A stretch of DNA of 64,000 nt, taken from contig OY829891.1 in the NCBI GenBank assembly GCA_963691905.1, forward strand, positions 124,001 to 188,000, in the 5' to 3' direction. Origin of the DNA: QGON01 sp963691905. Its GTDB lineage: Bacteria > Pseudomonadota > Gammaproteobacteria > Chromatiales > Chromatiaceae. The notes under the pieces were generated by a model that was not told the origin of the DNA, ran no database searches, and saw nothing but the letters and a program-made list of their open reading frames with translations. Shown here piece by piece: positions 24,027 through 33,178 of this stretch (position 1 is the stretch's first letter; every line of letters begins with the position of its first letter). Position numbers and translations under genes: made by a program.

Positions 24027-26170
24027 TGCCATCAACATCAGCAGTGACGTTTTCCAGGGGGATCTTCAGGATCCCCCATCTTCGAAGTTTCCTTGGTGTC
24101 GAGGCCATCTCAAGGAGATGGAAGTTCTTTCCCGGCCTTGCTCCAAAACATCACAATGAAATGGTCATTGGGTGGGGGCTAAAAACCAATACAGCCACAG
24201 CCCGGCTATATGCCGACTCCAATAATCTCCAATATCTCACCCTGGAAGACGGTTTTCTGCGCTCAGTGGGTCTGGGTGTAGACCGCTCACCTCCCCTCTC
24301 TATGGTGATAGACGATCTGGGGATCTACTATGACGCAACCCGCCCCTCTCGCCTGGAAAAAATCCTCACCGGCGAATTCGACGATATACCGGACTCACCT
24401 CCATTCAGTAGTCTACCGCAGTATCTCGATGGCGCTCAGAATCCCCTGGAAAACAGGGCGCTGATTTCCAGGGCACAACAGTGCATCAAGCAGATCATCG
24501 ACAACCGGCTCTCCAAGTACAATTCCAGTCCGGATATCACCCTCAAGCCAACAGTAAATAAACGCATTCTGGTTGTGGATCAGACAGCCGGCGATCTCTC
24601 TATCGAGCAAGGTCTGGCGAAACCTGAAAGTTTTACCCGCATGCTTGATGCGGCCCTGGAGGAGCACCCCGCAGCAGAGATCCTGGTCAAGATTCACCCC
24701 GATGTTATTGCTGGCAGAAAGCAGAGCCACCTCTTGCAGGCAGGGAAACACCCTCGCGTTCATCTTATTTCAGAAAATTGCAATCCAATCAGTCTGTTAC
24801 AGCAGGTTGATCACGTCTACGCCGTTACTTCACAAATGGGTTTCGAAGCACTGATGTCAGACAAGCCTGTTACCTGCTTCGGCGCCCCTTTCTATGCCGG
24901 TTGGGGGCTTACCGATGACCGGATTCAAATTCCCAGACGTGCCAGGAATCGCACCATAGAACAGCTCTTTATCGCGGCCTATATCCTTTACAGTCGGTAC
25001 CTCGACCCGGATACCGGGAAATCATGCGAAATCGAACGGGTTATCGATCACTTGGCCCTCCAGCGACACTACTTTGTTGAAAACGGTGGCAGCTTTTTCT
25101 GTTATGGCTTCACTCCATGGAAGCGCGGATATGTTCGCGACTACCTCTACAGTCCCTGGAATAAAATTCACTTCGCCAGCAGTGCCTGGCAGATAGAGCG
25201 CCGACTGCCGCAGAAAGATGCCCGCATTGTGGTCTGGGGGGTTCGTGAGAATAAAAAAATACGCGACCTTGCCAGAGAGAATGAAATTCCCATCTGGCGT
25301 ATGGAGGACGGTTTCCTGCGTTCCGTGGGTCTGGGTTCTGACCTGACAGCCCCGGCATCCCTGGTTCTGGACAAACAGGGGATCTATTTTGACCCAGGCC
25401 AAACCAGTGACCTGGAGACAATCCTTGAAAACACTGTTTTTTCTGAGGAAAAGGTTCTACGCGCCCAGTCGATAAGAAAAGCACTTATCGACTCCGGGAT
25501 CAGTAAATATAATGTCGGTGAGAGAAAACCGCTTACCCACTCAGCGAAATCCGGACAGCGTATTATCCTGGTTCCCGGTCAGGTCGAAGACGATGCCTCG
25601 ATCCGCCTGGGGTGCAGAGATATCTGTACTAATAGCGCACTGCTTCAAGCTGTGAGAGAAAATGCCCCTGATGCCTATATCATCTACAAACCACACCCGG
25701 ATGTGCTGAGTGGAAATCGGAAGGGCCAGAGAAAAACCCACCACCCCCCCTATTTTGATCAACTGGTTACCGATACCAGCATCTCACAATGTCTCGATAC
25801 CGTTGATGAGGTGCACACCATGACCTCCCTGGTCGGTTTTGAAGGATTGTTAAGGGGTAAACGGGTTACCACCTACGGTCTTCCTTTCTATGCAGGATGG
25901 GGGCTTACCACTGACAAACACAAACTGGATCGCAAAAATTGCAGAAACAGGACTTTAACAGTGGATGAACTGCTAGCCGGTTGTATGGTATTATACCCGC
26001 GTTATATCAATGGTTTTTCTAGGGCTTTTTCCAGCCCGGAAATGGCCATCAGCGGACTTGAGAGTCAACGATCATCTGCAATCAACGAGACTCGAATCTG
26101 CTCACATAGGACCAGTCGTATGGCCAGGAAGCTAAACAACCTTATCCATGGATTGATGTATGGCAAGTAA
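24026..26170 (+). CDS. kpsC: Capsule linker Kdo-transferase KpsC
   Basis: This 714-residue protein is made of two homologous halves, each with the KpsC-type pattern. GWGLKT...LEDGFLRSVGLG appears near residue 45 and its counterpart WRMEDGFLRSVGLG near residue 427. KIHPDV and YKPHPD are the donor-site motifs, and GLPFYAGWGLT ends each half (APFYAGWGLT in the first). KpsC adds alternating beta-Kdo residues from CMP-Kdo to lyso-phosphatidylglycerol, building the lipid terminus of group-2 capsules. It shares one base with cysC and overlaps kpsS by 11 bp. Confidence 0.95.
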   Translation: MPSTSAVTFSRGIFRIPHLRSFLGVEAISRRWKFFPGLAPKHHNEMVIGWGLKTNTATARLYADSNNLQYLTLEDGFLRSVGLGVDRSPPLSMVIDDLGIYYDATRPSRLEKILTGEFDDIPDSPPFSSLPQYLDGAQNPLENRALISRAQQCIKQIIDNRLSKYNSSPDITLKPTVNKRILVVDQTAGDLSIEQGLAKPESFTRMLDAALEEHPAAEILVKIHPDVIAGRKQSHLLQAGKHPRVHLISENCNPISLLQQVDHVYAVTSQMGFEALMSDKPVTCFGAPFYAGWGLTDDRIQIPRRARNRTIEQLFIAAYILYSRYLDPDTGKSCEIERVIDHLALQRHYFVENGGSFFCYGFTPWKRGYVRDYLYSPWNKIHFASSAWQIERRLPQKDARIVVWGVRENKKIRDLARENEIPIWRMEDGFLRSVGLGSDLTAPASLVLDKQGIYFDPGQTSDLETILENTVFSEEKVLRAQSIRKALIDSGISKYNVGERKPLTHSAKSGQRIILVPGQVEDDASIRLGCRDICTNSALLQAVRENAPDAYIIYKPHPDVLSGNRKGQRKTHHPPYFDQLVTDTSISQCLDTVDEVHTMTSLVGFEGLLRGKRVTTYGLPFYAGWGLTTDKHKLDRKNCRNRTLTVDELLAGCMVLYPRYINGFSRAFSSPEMAISGLESQRSSAINETRICSHRTSRMARKLNNLIHGLMYGK

Positions 26171-27494
26171 TACTCTCCTGCTTCAAGGGCCAGTGGGGCC
26201 TTTTTTCAAGCGCCTCGCCAGGGACCTGAAAGAATCAGGGCAGACAGTTTACAAGATAAACCTCAATGCGGGTGACCGCTTTTTCTTCAGTGGTGAGAAT
26301 AGTGTGGATTACATCGGCACTGTTGAGCAGTGGCCGGGGTTTCTGAAGCAGTTTCTGGAAGATTGTAAAATCACCACCATCTACCTGTTCGGTGATGAAC
26401 GCTCGTACCACAAAAGAGCCCATGAAGTTGCACGCTTGCTCTCCATTGACGTATTTGTCTTTGAGGAGGGCTATCTCCGGCCTCACTACGTCACCCTTGA
26501 AAAAGATGGCGTAAATGGACGCTCATCCATTCCGCGAACTCCAGAGGCATATCAAGATGTACAGGAAGAGGCCTTAAGACAGCCAGCATCAGTCCCCTAC
26601 TCATTTGCCCATGCAGGTTGGTATGCGGCCGTCTATTTTTTTATGGGATGGCTTGGGCAGAGTCACTTTCCTGACTACATCCATCATCGCCCATTCAAAT
26701 GGTACAACGAGGCGGTAATATGGGTAAGAGGGGGATTCAGAAAATACTACTACCGTTTTTGTGAACGTGGCGTTCAACAACAACTGACAACCCACTATTC
26801 AAAGAGATTCTTCCTCGTACCGCTTCAGGTCCATAATGATACACAGATAAAAATCTGGTCGTCGGTTCCCTCTGCGGCTGCCTTTATCAGAAGAGTGATC
26901 TCCTCCTTTTCGAAACATGCACCGACAGACACCCTTCTGGTGATCAAACACCATCCACTGGACAGGGGTTACTCAGACTACACCCGGATTATCCATAAGC
27001 TTGCCGACAAGTACGGCTGCAAAGCGCGGGTTATCTATGTCCACGATATGCATCTACCCACCCTGCTGGATCACGCCAAAGGCACGGTCTTGTTAAATAG
27101 CACGGTAGGCCTATCGTCAATATTTCATGGCACACCCGTTAAAACATCGGGCCATGCCATCTACAATATGGCAGGACTTACGTTTCAGGGGGAAATGAAA
27201 GCGTTCTGGAAAACACAGGGCAAAGTGGACAGAAAGTTATATCAGCGGTTCAGAAACCACCTCATAGAAAAAAATCAGATAAACGGAAATTTCTATCGGA
27301 AAACTCCAGGACTAAAAAGTCATTCAGGTATTGATTACCAACATCTGGTTGAGCTCACGCAGGCATCAGATGAGGCTACTCATTCGACAGCAACCGTCAT
27401 GCCAGTCGCGTCTCCCGGTGCAGATGCTCATACTCTCCTCGCCGCCTATATCGATTCAGTACAGAAGGGTATTGAACATTCGGATGTAGCGTGA
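26160..27494 (+). CDS. kpsS: Capsule linker Kdo-transferase KpsS
   Basis: This 444-residue enzyme has FKRLARDLKESG and KINLNAGDRFF near the start, FEEGYLRPHYVTLE, VIKHHPLDRGY and LLNSTVGLSS. These are the conserved KpsS/KpsC-type beta-Kdo-transferase motifs. KpsS adds the first Kdo to phosphatidylglycerol and KpsC extends it. The C-terminal tail of about 35 residues is longer than usual. It overlaps kpsC and ends the plus-strand unit; a palindromic repeat follows. Confidence 0.94.
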   Translation: MASNTLLLQGPVGPFFKRLARDLKESGQTVYKINLNAGDRFFFSGENSVDYIGTVEQWPGFLKQFLEDCKITTIYLFGDERSYHKRAHEVARLLSIDVFVFEEGYLRPHYVTLEKDGVNGRSSIPRTPEAYQDVQEEALRQPASVPYSFAHAGWYAAVYFFMGWLGQSHFPDYIHHRPFKWYNEAVIWVRGGFRKYYYRFCERGVQQQLTTHYSKRFFLVPLQVHNDTQIKIWSSVPSAAAFIRRVISSFSKHAPTDTLLVIKHHPLDRGYSDYTRIIHKLADKYGCKARVIYVHDMHLPTLLDHAKGTVLLNSTVGLSSIFHGTPVKTSGHAIYNMAGLTFQGEMKAFWKTQGKVDRKLYQRFRNHLIEKNQINGNFYRKTPGLKSHSGIDYQHLVELTQASDEATHSTATVMPVASPGADAHTLLAAYIDSVQKGIEHSDVA

Positions 27495-27581
27495 CCAGGA
27501 TATCCACCCGCTTAGTGGTAGCAAGTTTGGTCTGGAATATACAGGATGGCATGGGGTGAGGCTTCTCAAAATGTGACGAAC

Positions 27582-27648
27582 GTAGGGTGCGCCGCGCGCA
27601 CCAGAATAAGCAGTTATAACAATCATGGTGCGCACAGCGCACCCTACC
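27582..27648. repeat. Palindromic dispersed repeat after kpsS
   Basis: GTAGGGTGCGC (27582-27592) pairs with GCGCACCCTAC (27638-27648), with a further GCGCACC/GGTGCGC stem inside. It lies between the convergent kpsS and PIN toxin genes, where it could act as a bidirectional terminator or mRNA end structure. Confidence 0.7.
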
Positions 27649-27681
27649 AGATGAATTAATCGCCGTCCTTCATCTTTTCAG

Positions 27682-28068
27682 TCACCAAACAACCTCAGCA
27701 TCGTACCCCCTCAAGCTTCCATCTTTGCTTATCAGGATTAATTCCTCCGACAGCGCCTGGGCTACGAGCATGCGATCGAACGGATCACGATGGATAGAGG
27801 GCAATGAGCTAAGCATTGTGCAATGCTCAGGACGCAGGGGCAGGCTGGATACGGCATTGTCTCTCATAAAACCCTGCAGCTGACTCATCCAGTCCGCCCC
27901 TAGATCCAGTTTGCCAAGGCTGATTTTTATGGCCATCTCCCAGAAGGACATAATACTAACGGAGACAGCGTTTTTTTCATCTTCCAGAAGCACCCTGGCA
28001 GTTTGCGAAAGATGCTGAGGTTGGCTGCTCATCCATATGAAGGCATGAGTGTCCAACAATAGGTCCAC
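27682..28068 (-). CDS. PIN-domain toxin (VapC-like), module 1
   Basis: This 128-residue PIN-domain protein starts MDLLLDTHAFIW (Asp6) and keeps FWEMAIK (acidic Glu), DPFDRMLVAQA and a late ISKDG. These form the acidic Mg-binding site of VapC ribonucleases. The start codon overlaps the end of the Phd-type antitoxin gene, the usual toxin-antitoxin order. The likely role is a growth-inhibiting RNase neutralised by its partner; the target is unknown. Confidence 0.9.
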   Translation of the reverse strand: MDLLLDTHAFIWMSSQPQHLSQTARVLLEDEKNAVSVSIMSFWEMAIKISLGKLDLGADWMSQLQGFMRDNAVSSLPLRPEHCTMLSSLPSIHRDPFDRMLVAQALSEELILISKDGSLRGYDAEVVW

Positions 28069-28292
28069 TACAGGTAACCCTTGAAGTCATTCGGCGTTTC
28101 ATCAAAATCATTCGCCATGTACTTTACCAGCCCTTTCAAAGTACCCAACCTGCGTTTGTCCCGAGCTTCCGGGAGTACCTCGAGTCGCACCGTAGGTTTA
28201 TTATTGCGGGCAATAATCACTTCTTCTCCAGCCAATGCCCTCTCAATCAGTTTCGACAGTTGGGACTTAGCCTGGTGTACATTGACTTGCAT
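28068..28292 (-). CDS. Phd/YefM-type antitoxin, module 1
   Basis: This 74-residue protein starts MQVNVHQAKSQLSKLIERAL, the standard Phd/YefM DNA-binding N-terminus; the C-terminal tail would wrap the PIN toxin. ATG 28292 is chosen for the family match and a GAGG about 8 bases upstream; seven further codons are open. The toxin gene overlaps its stop. Confidence 0.88.
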   Translation of the reverse strand: MQVNVHQAKSQLSKLIERALAGEEVIIARNNKPTVRLEVLPEARDKRRLGTLKGLVKYMANDFDETPNDFKGYL

Positions 28293-28315
28293 GTGGTGGC
28301 CTCGGGAAATCACTT

Positions 28316-28325
28316 ATTAGCTAAT
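28316..28325. promoter_or_regulatory. Candidate operator of toxin-antitoxin module 1
   Basis: ATTAGCTAAT is a perfect 10-bp palindrome, followed by TCTAGCTAA. It lies 24 bases before the antitoxin ATG, where Phd-family proteins bind to autoregulate. Confidence 0.4.
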
Positions 28326-28445
28326 AGTCTAGCTAACCTTGCAGAGCCATGCAACGCTTTCCGATGAAGGTGCAGAATAAAACCGCGCAAACAATGGTGG
28401 AACAACGACGGGATTGAAGCGGTTTGACTCTGGCCCCGGCGTACT

Positions 28446-28832
28446 TTAGACCCTCTTCACAGGGCCAGGATACTGTGCCACCAGAGAGTCGGATGTTAGC
28501 AAGATGATGCCCTCAACCATTGCCTGAGCAACAAGTATGCGGTCAAAAGGGTCTTTGTGAATCGGCGGCAAGCTATCGATAGCGACAGCGTGTTCGCTGC
28601 CAATAGGCAATTCGCTATAACCATTATCCAGCAGCCCCCGTCGTAGGAGTCGCGCATCTGCCTGAAAATCATCACGCCCCAGCCCACTCTTAATAGCGAT
28701 CTCCCACAGACTGGCCGCACTGAAAAACAGCTCGTTTTCTACCTCACTAATCAAGCCGCGGGCATCAGCAGACAGGCGGTCAGGGTCACCTGCCGCCCAT
28801 AGCAATAAATGAGTATCCAACAGAAGTTTCAA
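28446..28832 (-). CDS. PIN-domain toxin (VapC-like), module 2
   Basis: This 128-residue PIN toxin has MKLLLDTHLLLW, LWEIAIKSGLG, DPFDRILVAQAMVEG and LTSD. It is clearly homologous to module 1 but diverged, so the tandem pair may be an old duplication or two arrivals. It overlaps its antitoxin gene by 4 bp. Confidence 0.9.
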   Translation of the reverse strand: MKLLLDTHLLLWAAGDPDRLSADARGLISEVENELFFSAASLWEIAIKSGLGRDDFQADARLLRRGLLDNGYSELPIGSEHAVAIDSLPPIHKDPFDRILVAQAMVEGIILLTSDSLVAQYPGPVKRV

Positions 28833-29074
28833 GCTTCATCACCAAAAAGCTGTTCAATTTCAGCACTACCCATCTGATCGAAATCATCGGGCACAGTGAT
28901 CTGCCCTGCCATAAAGCCCAACCGCTTTAGCTGCCCCGCCTCTGGCGCACTCAAAGGCATAACCTTGACCAGCGGCTTACCAGCCTTGGCGATGATAAAT
29001 GGCTCGCCCTTGGTGGCCTGCTCAATCAGCCGCGACAGATGCGTTTTGGCTTCGTGGATGTTAACAGTGTGCAT
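28829..29074 (-). CDS. Phd/YefM-type antitoxin, module 2
   Basis: This 81-residue antitoxin has MHTVNIHEAKTHLSRLIEQA, then GEPFIIAKAGKPLVKVMPL, the typical Phd N-terminal domain, and an acidic C-terminus (FDQMGSAEIEQLFGDEA) for toxin binding. A G-rich ribosome-binding site (AGGGGGG) lies 4 bases before the ATG. Confidence 0.9.
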   Translation of the reverse strand: MHTVNIHEAKTHLSRLIEQATKGEPFIIAKAGKPLVKVMPLSAPEAGQLKRLGFMAGQITVPDDFDQMGSAEIEQLFGDEA

Positions 29075-29088
29075 AACGCCCCCCTAAG

Positions 29089-29110
29089 TAAACTAAGTTT
29101 TATTAGTTTA
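29089..29110. promoter_or_regulatory. Candidate operator of toxin-antitoxin module 2
   Basis: TAAACTA (29089-29095) and TAGTTTA (29104-29110) form a 7-bp inverted repeat 14 bases upstream of the antitoxin start, as expected of an autoregulatory site. Confidence 0.45.
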
Positions 29111-29267
29111 GTCTATTTTTATGGTCCTGGCCATCGCATACAACGGCAAACTTAATAGTGGTCAAGTCTATGCATATGGCTTGTGGGCAATGGAAAGTCT
29201 TTAAGAATAGATAAATATTAGGAAACCAGAACTTGTTGGTTAATAATGCTTTTTCTACAGACTCTTT

Positions 29268-30356
29268 ATGCAAAAAAGGATCATATCGGCCATGAATAAA
29301 CGGCCTTGGCACATCAGAGTCAAAAGCCAGATAGCGCATTTCGTCAGGCGCACCGGAGGAATCCAGCTCCGCGATGCCTGTGCCGCTATTTTCAAGCATG
29401 GGCGCACTCCGTTTGATTTTGTTGAACAGGATCACTTTACGCCTCTTGGCGATCCTGACAATGCGATGAGTCTATTCAAACGATCCGTTGACATGGTTGA
29501 AATAGAGGTATTCTCCTACTGCAACCGTATTTGCTGGTTTTGTCCAAATACAAAATATGACCGACGGTCAGCACAGCATCACATGGATGAAAATGTATAT
29601 TTATCCATTCTCAGGCAACTGGGACAGTGCGACTATGACAAGAAAATCAGTTATAGCCGCTATAATGAACCGCTGGCAGACAGGATCATTATTGACAAAA
29701 TTGCCCAGGCTCGCAGTCTAGTGCCAAATGCAGTTTTGCACATGAATACCAATGGTGATTACCTGACCAAAGAGTATCTTAATGAACTTTACGACGCCGG
29801 GCTGAATAGCTTGAATATCCAGATTTATCTGCGAAATGACCAAACATACGATCATGAAGAGATAAGACAACTGATGCAAAAAAAGCTTTCAGAACTTGGT
29901 CTTAAAGCAAAAATTACAGTCGACCTTTTTGGACACCGTTTGGAAGCAGATATTGACTACAAAGATATGTCATTGCGTATCTATGGACGCAACTTTGATA
30001 ACACCGGCTGCAATCGGGGTGAAACAGTAGAGATCACCAATCAGACTGTTCGCACATCTCCATGTCTGTCGCCGTTTTATCACGTCTATATCGACTATAA
30101 CGGTTCTGTCATGCCATGCTGCAATCTGCGCTCTGACATTCCTGAACATCAAGATTGCATTATTGGCAACTTGAATACGCAAAGCAGTATTTTTCTGATT
30201 TATGCAAGCGGCAATGCGGTAGCATGGCGGCGTTCACTCGTTGGCTTTGAAAAAAAGGATGGCCTTTGTAAACATTGCAGCTTTGTCCCCTTTAGCAAAA
30301 CGTCTGTAACCACAGCAGTGCAGGATAAGCTGGTGGCGATGTCTAAAACGCGTTGA
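29268..30356 (+). CDS. Radical SAM protein with SPASM-like C-terminus
   Basis: This protein of up to 362 residues has the radical SAM 4Fe-4S motif CNRICWFC (CX3CX2C) near residue 84, after EIEVFSY. LHMNTNGDYLTKEYL matches the TIM-barrel core. The C-terminal cysteines CLSPFYHVY, GSVMPCCNL and LCKHCSF resemble a SPASM auxiliary-cluster domain. Neither start is well supported: ATG 29268 lacks a ribosome-binding site and ATG 29292 has AGGA too far upstream. The substrate is unknown. Such proteins in polysaccharide loci may modify sugars, but a peptide substrate is equally possible; no precursor peptide was found nearby. Confidence 0.85.
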   Translation: MQKRIISAMNKRPWHIRVKSQIAHFVRRTGGIQLRDACAAIFKHGRTPFDFVEQDHFTPLGDPDNAMSLFKRSVDMVEIEVFSYCNRICWFCPNTKYDRRSAQHHMDENVYLSILRQLGQCDYDKKISYSRYNEPLADRIIIDKIAQARSLVPNAVLHMNTNGDYLTKEYLNELYDAGLNSLNIQIYLRNDQTYDHEEIRQLMQKKLSELGLKAKITVDLFGHRLEADIDYKDMSLRIYGRNFDNTGCNRGETVEITNQTVRTSPCLSPFYHVYIDYNGSVMPCCNLRSDIPEHQDCIIGNLNTQSSIFLIYASGNAVAWRRSLVGFEKKDGLCKHCSFVPFSKTSVTTAVQDKLVAMSKTR

Positions 30357-30390
30357 CTCGACACAATGCTTATTTAGTCAGCACAGTACC

Positions 30391-31461
30391 TCAGTCCAGA
30401 AACTGCAACCCTTGCATTTCCCAACGGTGCAGCAAAGCCCTTTCACCCTCCCAATTGTGCCGCCGGCTCGGTTTGTGTCGATGCAGTGCATAATGATAGC
30501 GCATACTTGGCACAGATTGTCGCTGAAATCCGGCAGCCTTTAGCCCTTCAGGCGCCCCGAGCATCTCAATTACCCATGCCAGACACAAGACACCCGCACT
30601 GGGTGGTGCCTTGAGCTCTCGTACCAACATCCGCCAAATGCTCAGGGGTAGGGTAAGCACCTTCTTATCTGCATCGAGCAGTGAAACAATATTGCCCCAA
30701 TCGGCAAGATGGTAACGCGCATCCGGTCCGACAATAACCACCCATTCAACTGCCTCGACTGCTGGCGGGTACGGAGTCTGCAAGTTGGGGGCACAAACCC
30801 AAACGTCAAGACGGCTACCCACTTCCTGCAGCTGTGTCGTAAGTTTACCATCCGATACCTCGCATGCCGTTTCGGTAGAAAACCGGTTAAAGCGAAACAC
30901 CACACTAGAGGTATCAATGGTACGCCCAATAACGCTATTCGCCACTGTGGCAGCATTACCAACCACACAAATGCTGTCATGGTTTGCGCTCAGATATGCT
31001 GTAAATTCGTCACGCCAAACCTCCTGCATATTTTGCAAAGTCGCCAGAGCTTTGGCCTCACTGGAGATCAGCTCACCCCGCTGTGCCATCACAGCTGCAG
31101 CTTGTGGGGAGCTTTCAGCCAAGTCTCTCAGGGTGTCAGAGGGGAACTTATCCAGCGGTGCCTCACCACGACCCTCCAAAATCCAGTTAAAAACCCGTCG
31201 CTGCATTACCGGATTAAACCTCACAAAAGAGGTCTGTAACGGCTTAAGTAGGCGCGATGGTGCAGTTAAGCCAAGATCGCGCCGAAACCTCAGGTAGGCA
31301 ATTAAATTTGTTGAACTTGGCCGCCTGCGCCATGCTGAATAGAAGCAGGCAAGGGTTGTCTTGTCATACTCCCCTTTTTTGCGACGCCAACGCCCTACCG
31401 CAGCACTCAGCCACCATGGTACGCAGGATAATGCAGTTCGATCTGTAGGAAACCACTGCAT
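30391..31461 (-). CDS. GT29-like (sialyltransferase-family) glycosyltransferase
   Basis: This 356-residue protein has a C-terminal half that carries all four GT29 sialyl motifs. They are large motif SICVVGNAATVANSVIG with VVFRFNRF, small motif PPSAGVLCLAWVIEMLGAPEG, motif III YHYALH and a very-small motif HNWEGE (H-x4-E). GT29 enzymes use CMP-sialic-acid-type donors in animals; bacterial versions are scattered and mostly uncharacterised. The N-terminal 130 residues are unassigned. ATG 31461 is preferred over a TTG at 31464. It starts 3-6 bases after the upstream glycosyltransferase. A CMP-sugar synthetase-like gene lies at 43699-45039. Confidence 0.8.
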   Translation of the reverse strand: MQWFPTDRTALSCVPWWLSAAVGRWRRKKGEYDKTTLACFYSAWRRRPSSTNLIAYLRFRRDLGLTAPSRLLKPLQTSFVRFNPVMQRRVFNWILEGRGEAPLDKFPSDTLRDLAESSPQAAAVMAQRGELISSEAKALATLQNMQEVWRDEFTAYLSANHDSICVVGNAATVANSVIGRTIDTSSVVFRFNRFSTETACEVSDGKLTTQLQEVGSRLDVWVCAPNLQTPYPPAVEAVEWVVIVGPDARYHLADWGNIVSLLDADKKVLTLPLSIWRMLVRELKAPPSAGVLCLAWVIEMLGAPEGLKAAGFQRQSVPSMRYHYALHRHKPSRRHNWEGERALLHRWEMQGLQFLD

Positions 31462-31466
31462 CAAAA

Positions 31467-32510
31467 TTAACCCATCAACGTTTCTGCAAACTGCAACAAC
31501 AGCTTTGCCTGCTTATCAACATCGGCAAGGGCGACAGTACGCTGCCTAAGTTCATGCGATGCCCGCTGGTACTCTGCTTCATTGAGCAGACGCTCCAGAT
31601 TGTCGATCCACTCTTCAGGTTTTGTTGAAACCCAGGCTCCAGCACGGGAAAAGCGAACATTATCTGAATTTGAGGAGCAGAGGGTGGGGATACCCCAATA
31701 GCCCGCCTCCAGGACTTTCAGGGCTGATTTGCACTGGTTGAAGGGAGTCTCCTCCAACGGCGCCAGATTCACCCAACTGTTTTGAACACGGGCCTGATAC
31801 TCAGAAAATGGCACCCGTTCTTCATGTGATATCTGTCGTGGATCGGCATCAATGGCAAACACCAGCGGACCGGTTATCTGTAATTTGACCTCGGGATGTG
31901 CCCGTAGAAAGCTCGACAACGGCTCTCTGATTTGCGCAAAGTCACGATGATGGCTCCGCGTACCGGGGAAATAGGTAATAATCCTCTTACCCGCATTGGG
32001 TAGCACATCATGCGACTCATGCCGCCAGGCCAGATGCACACTGTTGTGAATGACTTCAACACGGATAGAGGGAAACAAGCGGCACACATGATTCGCCAGA
32101 GGCTCGGTGGAGACGGTAACGCCATCAAACCACGACAGCGCCTGCCGATGTGCTCGAAAACGTCGCCGCGTCACCCTGCGTGAAACCAGCCCGTTCAGAA
32201 CGCCCGGTGAGTAGTCGGCATAAGCTTCATCAAAGACCAGATCATCGAAATCGGCAAGCACCACAATGCCATGGAGACGTAACTGCCGAAGCAGGTACCA
32301 CAACCGAACGGAGGCAATCGGTCGATGGAAAATAACCGCCTGATACCCTTCCTTCTGTTTAAGTTTCGTCAAATGGGTAAAATGGACAGCGTGGCCTTGT
32401 TGCAAGAGGGATAGTCCGAGGTTTTCGCAACGGTAGACGAAAGCGGGATCGTTGCGATAGAGATCCGCATTACGGTTACTGGCAACGAATGCAATGTTCT
32501 GAATTACCAT
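31467..32510 (-). CDS. GT4-like glycosyltransferase
   Basis: This roughly 347-residue protein has a GT-B fold. VIFHRPIASVRLWYLLRQL and VVLADFDDLVFD lie in the N-terminal domain. PGTRSHHRDF and a C-terminal donor-binding region with EETPFNQCKSALKVLEAGYWGIPTL follow, resembling group-1 transferases. ATG 32510 (MVIQNIAFVAS) is chosen as it opens the Rossmann domain; nine upstream codons are also open. It forms a two-gene unit with the GT29-like gene. The acceptor sugar is unknown. Confidence 0.82.
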   Translation of the reverse strand: MVIQNIAFVASNRNADLYRNDPAFVYRCENLGLSLLQQGHAVHFTHLTKLKQKEGYQAVIFHRPIASVRLWYLLRQLRLHGIVVLADFDDLVFDEAYADYSPGVLNGLVSRRVTRRRFRAHRQALSWFDGVTVSTEPLANHVCRLFPSIRVEVIHNSVHLAWRHESHDVLPNAGKRIITYFPGTRSHHRDFAQIREPLSSFLRAHPEVKLQITGPLVFAIDADPRQISHEERVPFSEYQARVQNSWVNLAPLEETPFNQCKSALKVLEAGYWGIPTLCSSNSDNVRFSRAGAWVSTKPEEWIDNLERLLNEAEYQRASHELRQRTVALADVDKQAKLLLQFAETLMG

Positions 32511-32597
32511 GTAGCCAGTGCACACCCTGTTATGCAAAATGCAATGTATCTATTCAGCTCACCCTTGATTGGCCCCATAACGGTCAAAATGCAGAAC

Positions 32598-32668
32598 GTA
32601 GGATGCTGGTGAGCTTGCGAACCGCATCATTCGCGATCGATGCGGTTCGTTCCTCACCAGCATCCTAC
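32598..32668. repeat. Long palindromic dispersed repeat
   Basis: GTAGGATGCTGGTGAG (32598-32613) pairs perfectly with CTCACCAGCATCCTAC (32653-32668). An inner stem CGAACCGCATC/GATGCGGTTCG follows. It lies between the glycosyltransferase and the third toxin module. Confidence 0.75.
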
Positions 32669-32743
32669 ACATTATCGGCGTATCCACCATGAGCTGATTA
32701 GTTACAATGCAATTTAAGATTAAAATTGCATACTGCTATCCCG

Positions 32744-33178
32744 TTAACCCCTTAAGAAGCGCACACGCCCGCCGACAAGCGCCGCTGCATCGGCAAGCAC
32801 CTTATCAGCAGTAACGATCGTTAGATTATATTCTACCGCGCATGCCAAGTGGAGTGCATCCAGGGTACGCAGCGTCGTTTTCCGCCCTAGAAGCCAATGC
32901 CGTGCTTGCCAGTAGTGACGATCTTCCAGAGCAACGCGTTCAAACACGTCGAGGCGAAGATCTTCAGAAAAGGTTGTCTCCAGCAATTCTGCCTGCTCGC
33001 CAGTCAGCTCTCCCATTCGCACCCAACGAGCTAAAGCGGAAGCCACTTCGACCTCTGTTAAGGCACTGATCACCGGCGTCACCTCATTCTGGATCTGCTC
33101 TGCTTGCGCCGTTAATTGTTCCTGACGGTATAACGGCAACAACGCACTGGTGTCAAAATAGAGACGAGGATCAGCCAC
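32744..33178 (-). CDS. PIN-domain toxin, module 3
   Basis: This 144-residue PIN protein has LYFDTSALLPLY, SALTEVEVASALAR, LRTLDALHLA and IVTADKVLAD, which supply the four acidic residues. It belongs to a different VapC subgroup from modules 1 and 2. It overlaps its antitoxin gene by 8 bp. Confidence 0.9.
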   Translation of the reverse strand: MADPRLYFDTSALLPLYRQEQLTAQAEQIQNEVTPVISALTEVEVASALARWVRMGELTGEQAELLETTFSEDLRLDVFERVALEDRHYWQARHWLLGRKTTLRTLDALHLACAVEYNLTIVTADKVLADAAALVGGRVRFLRG

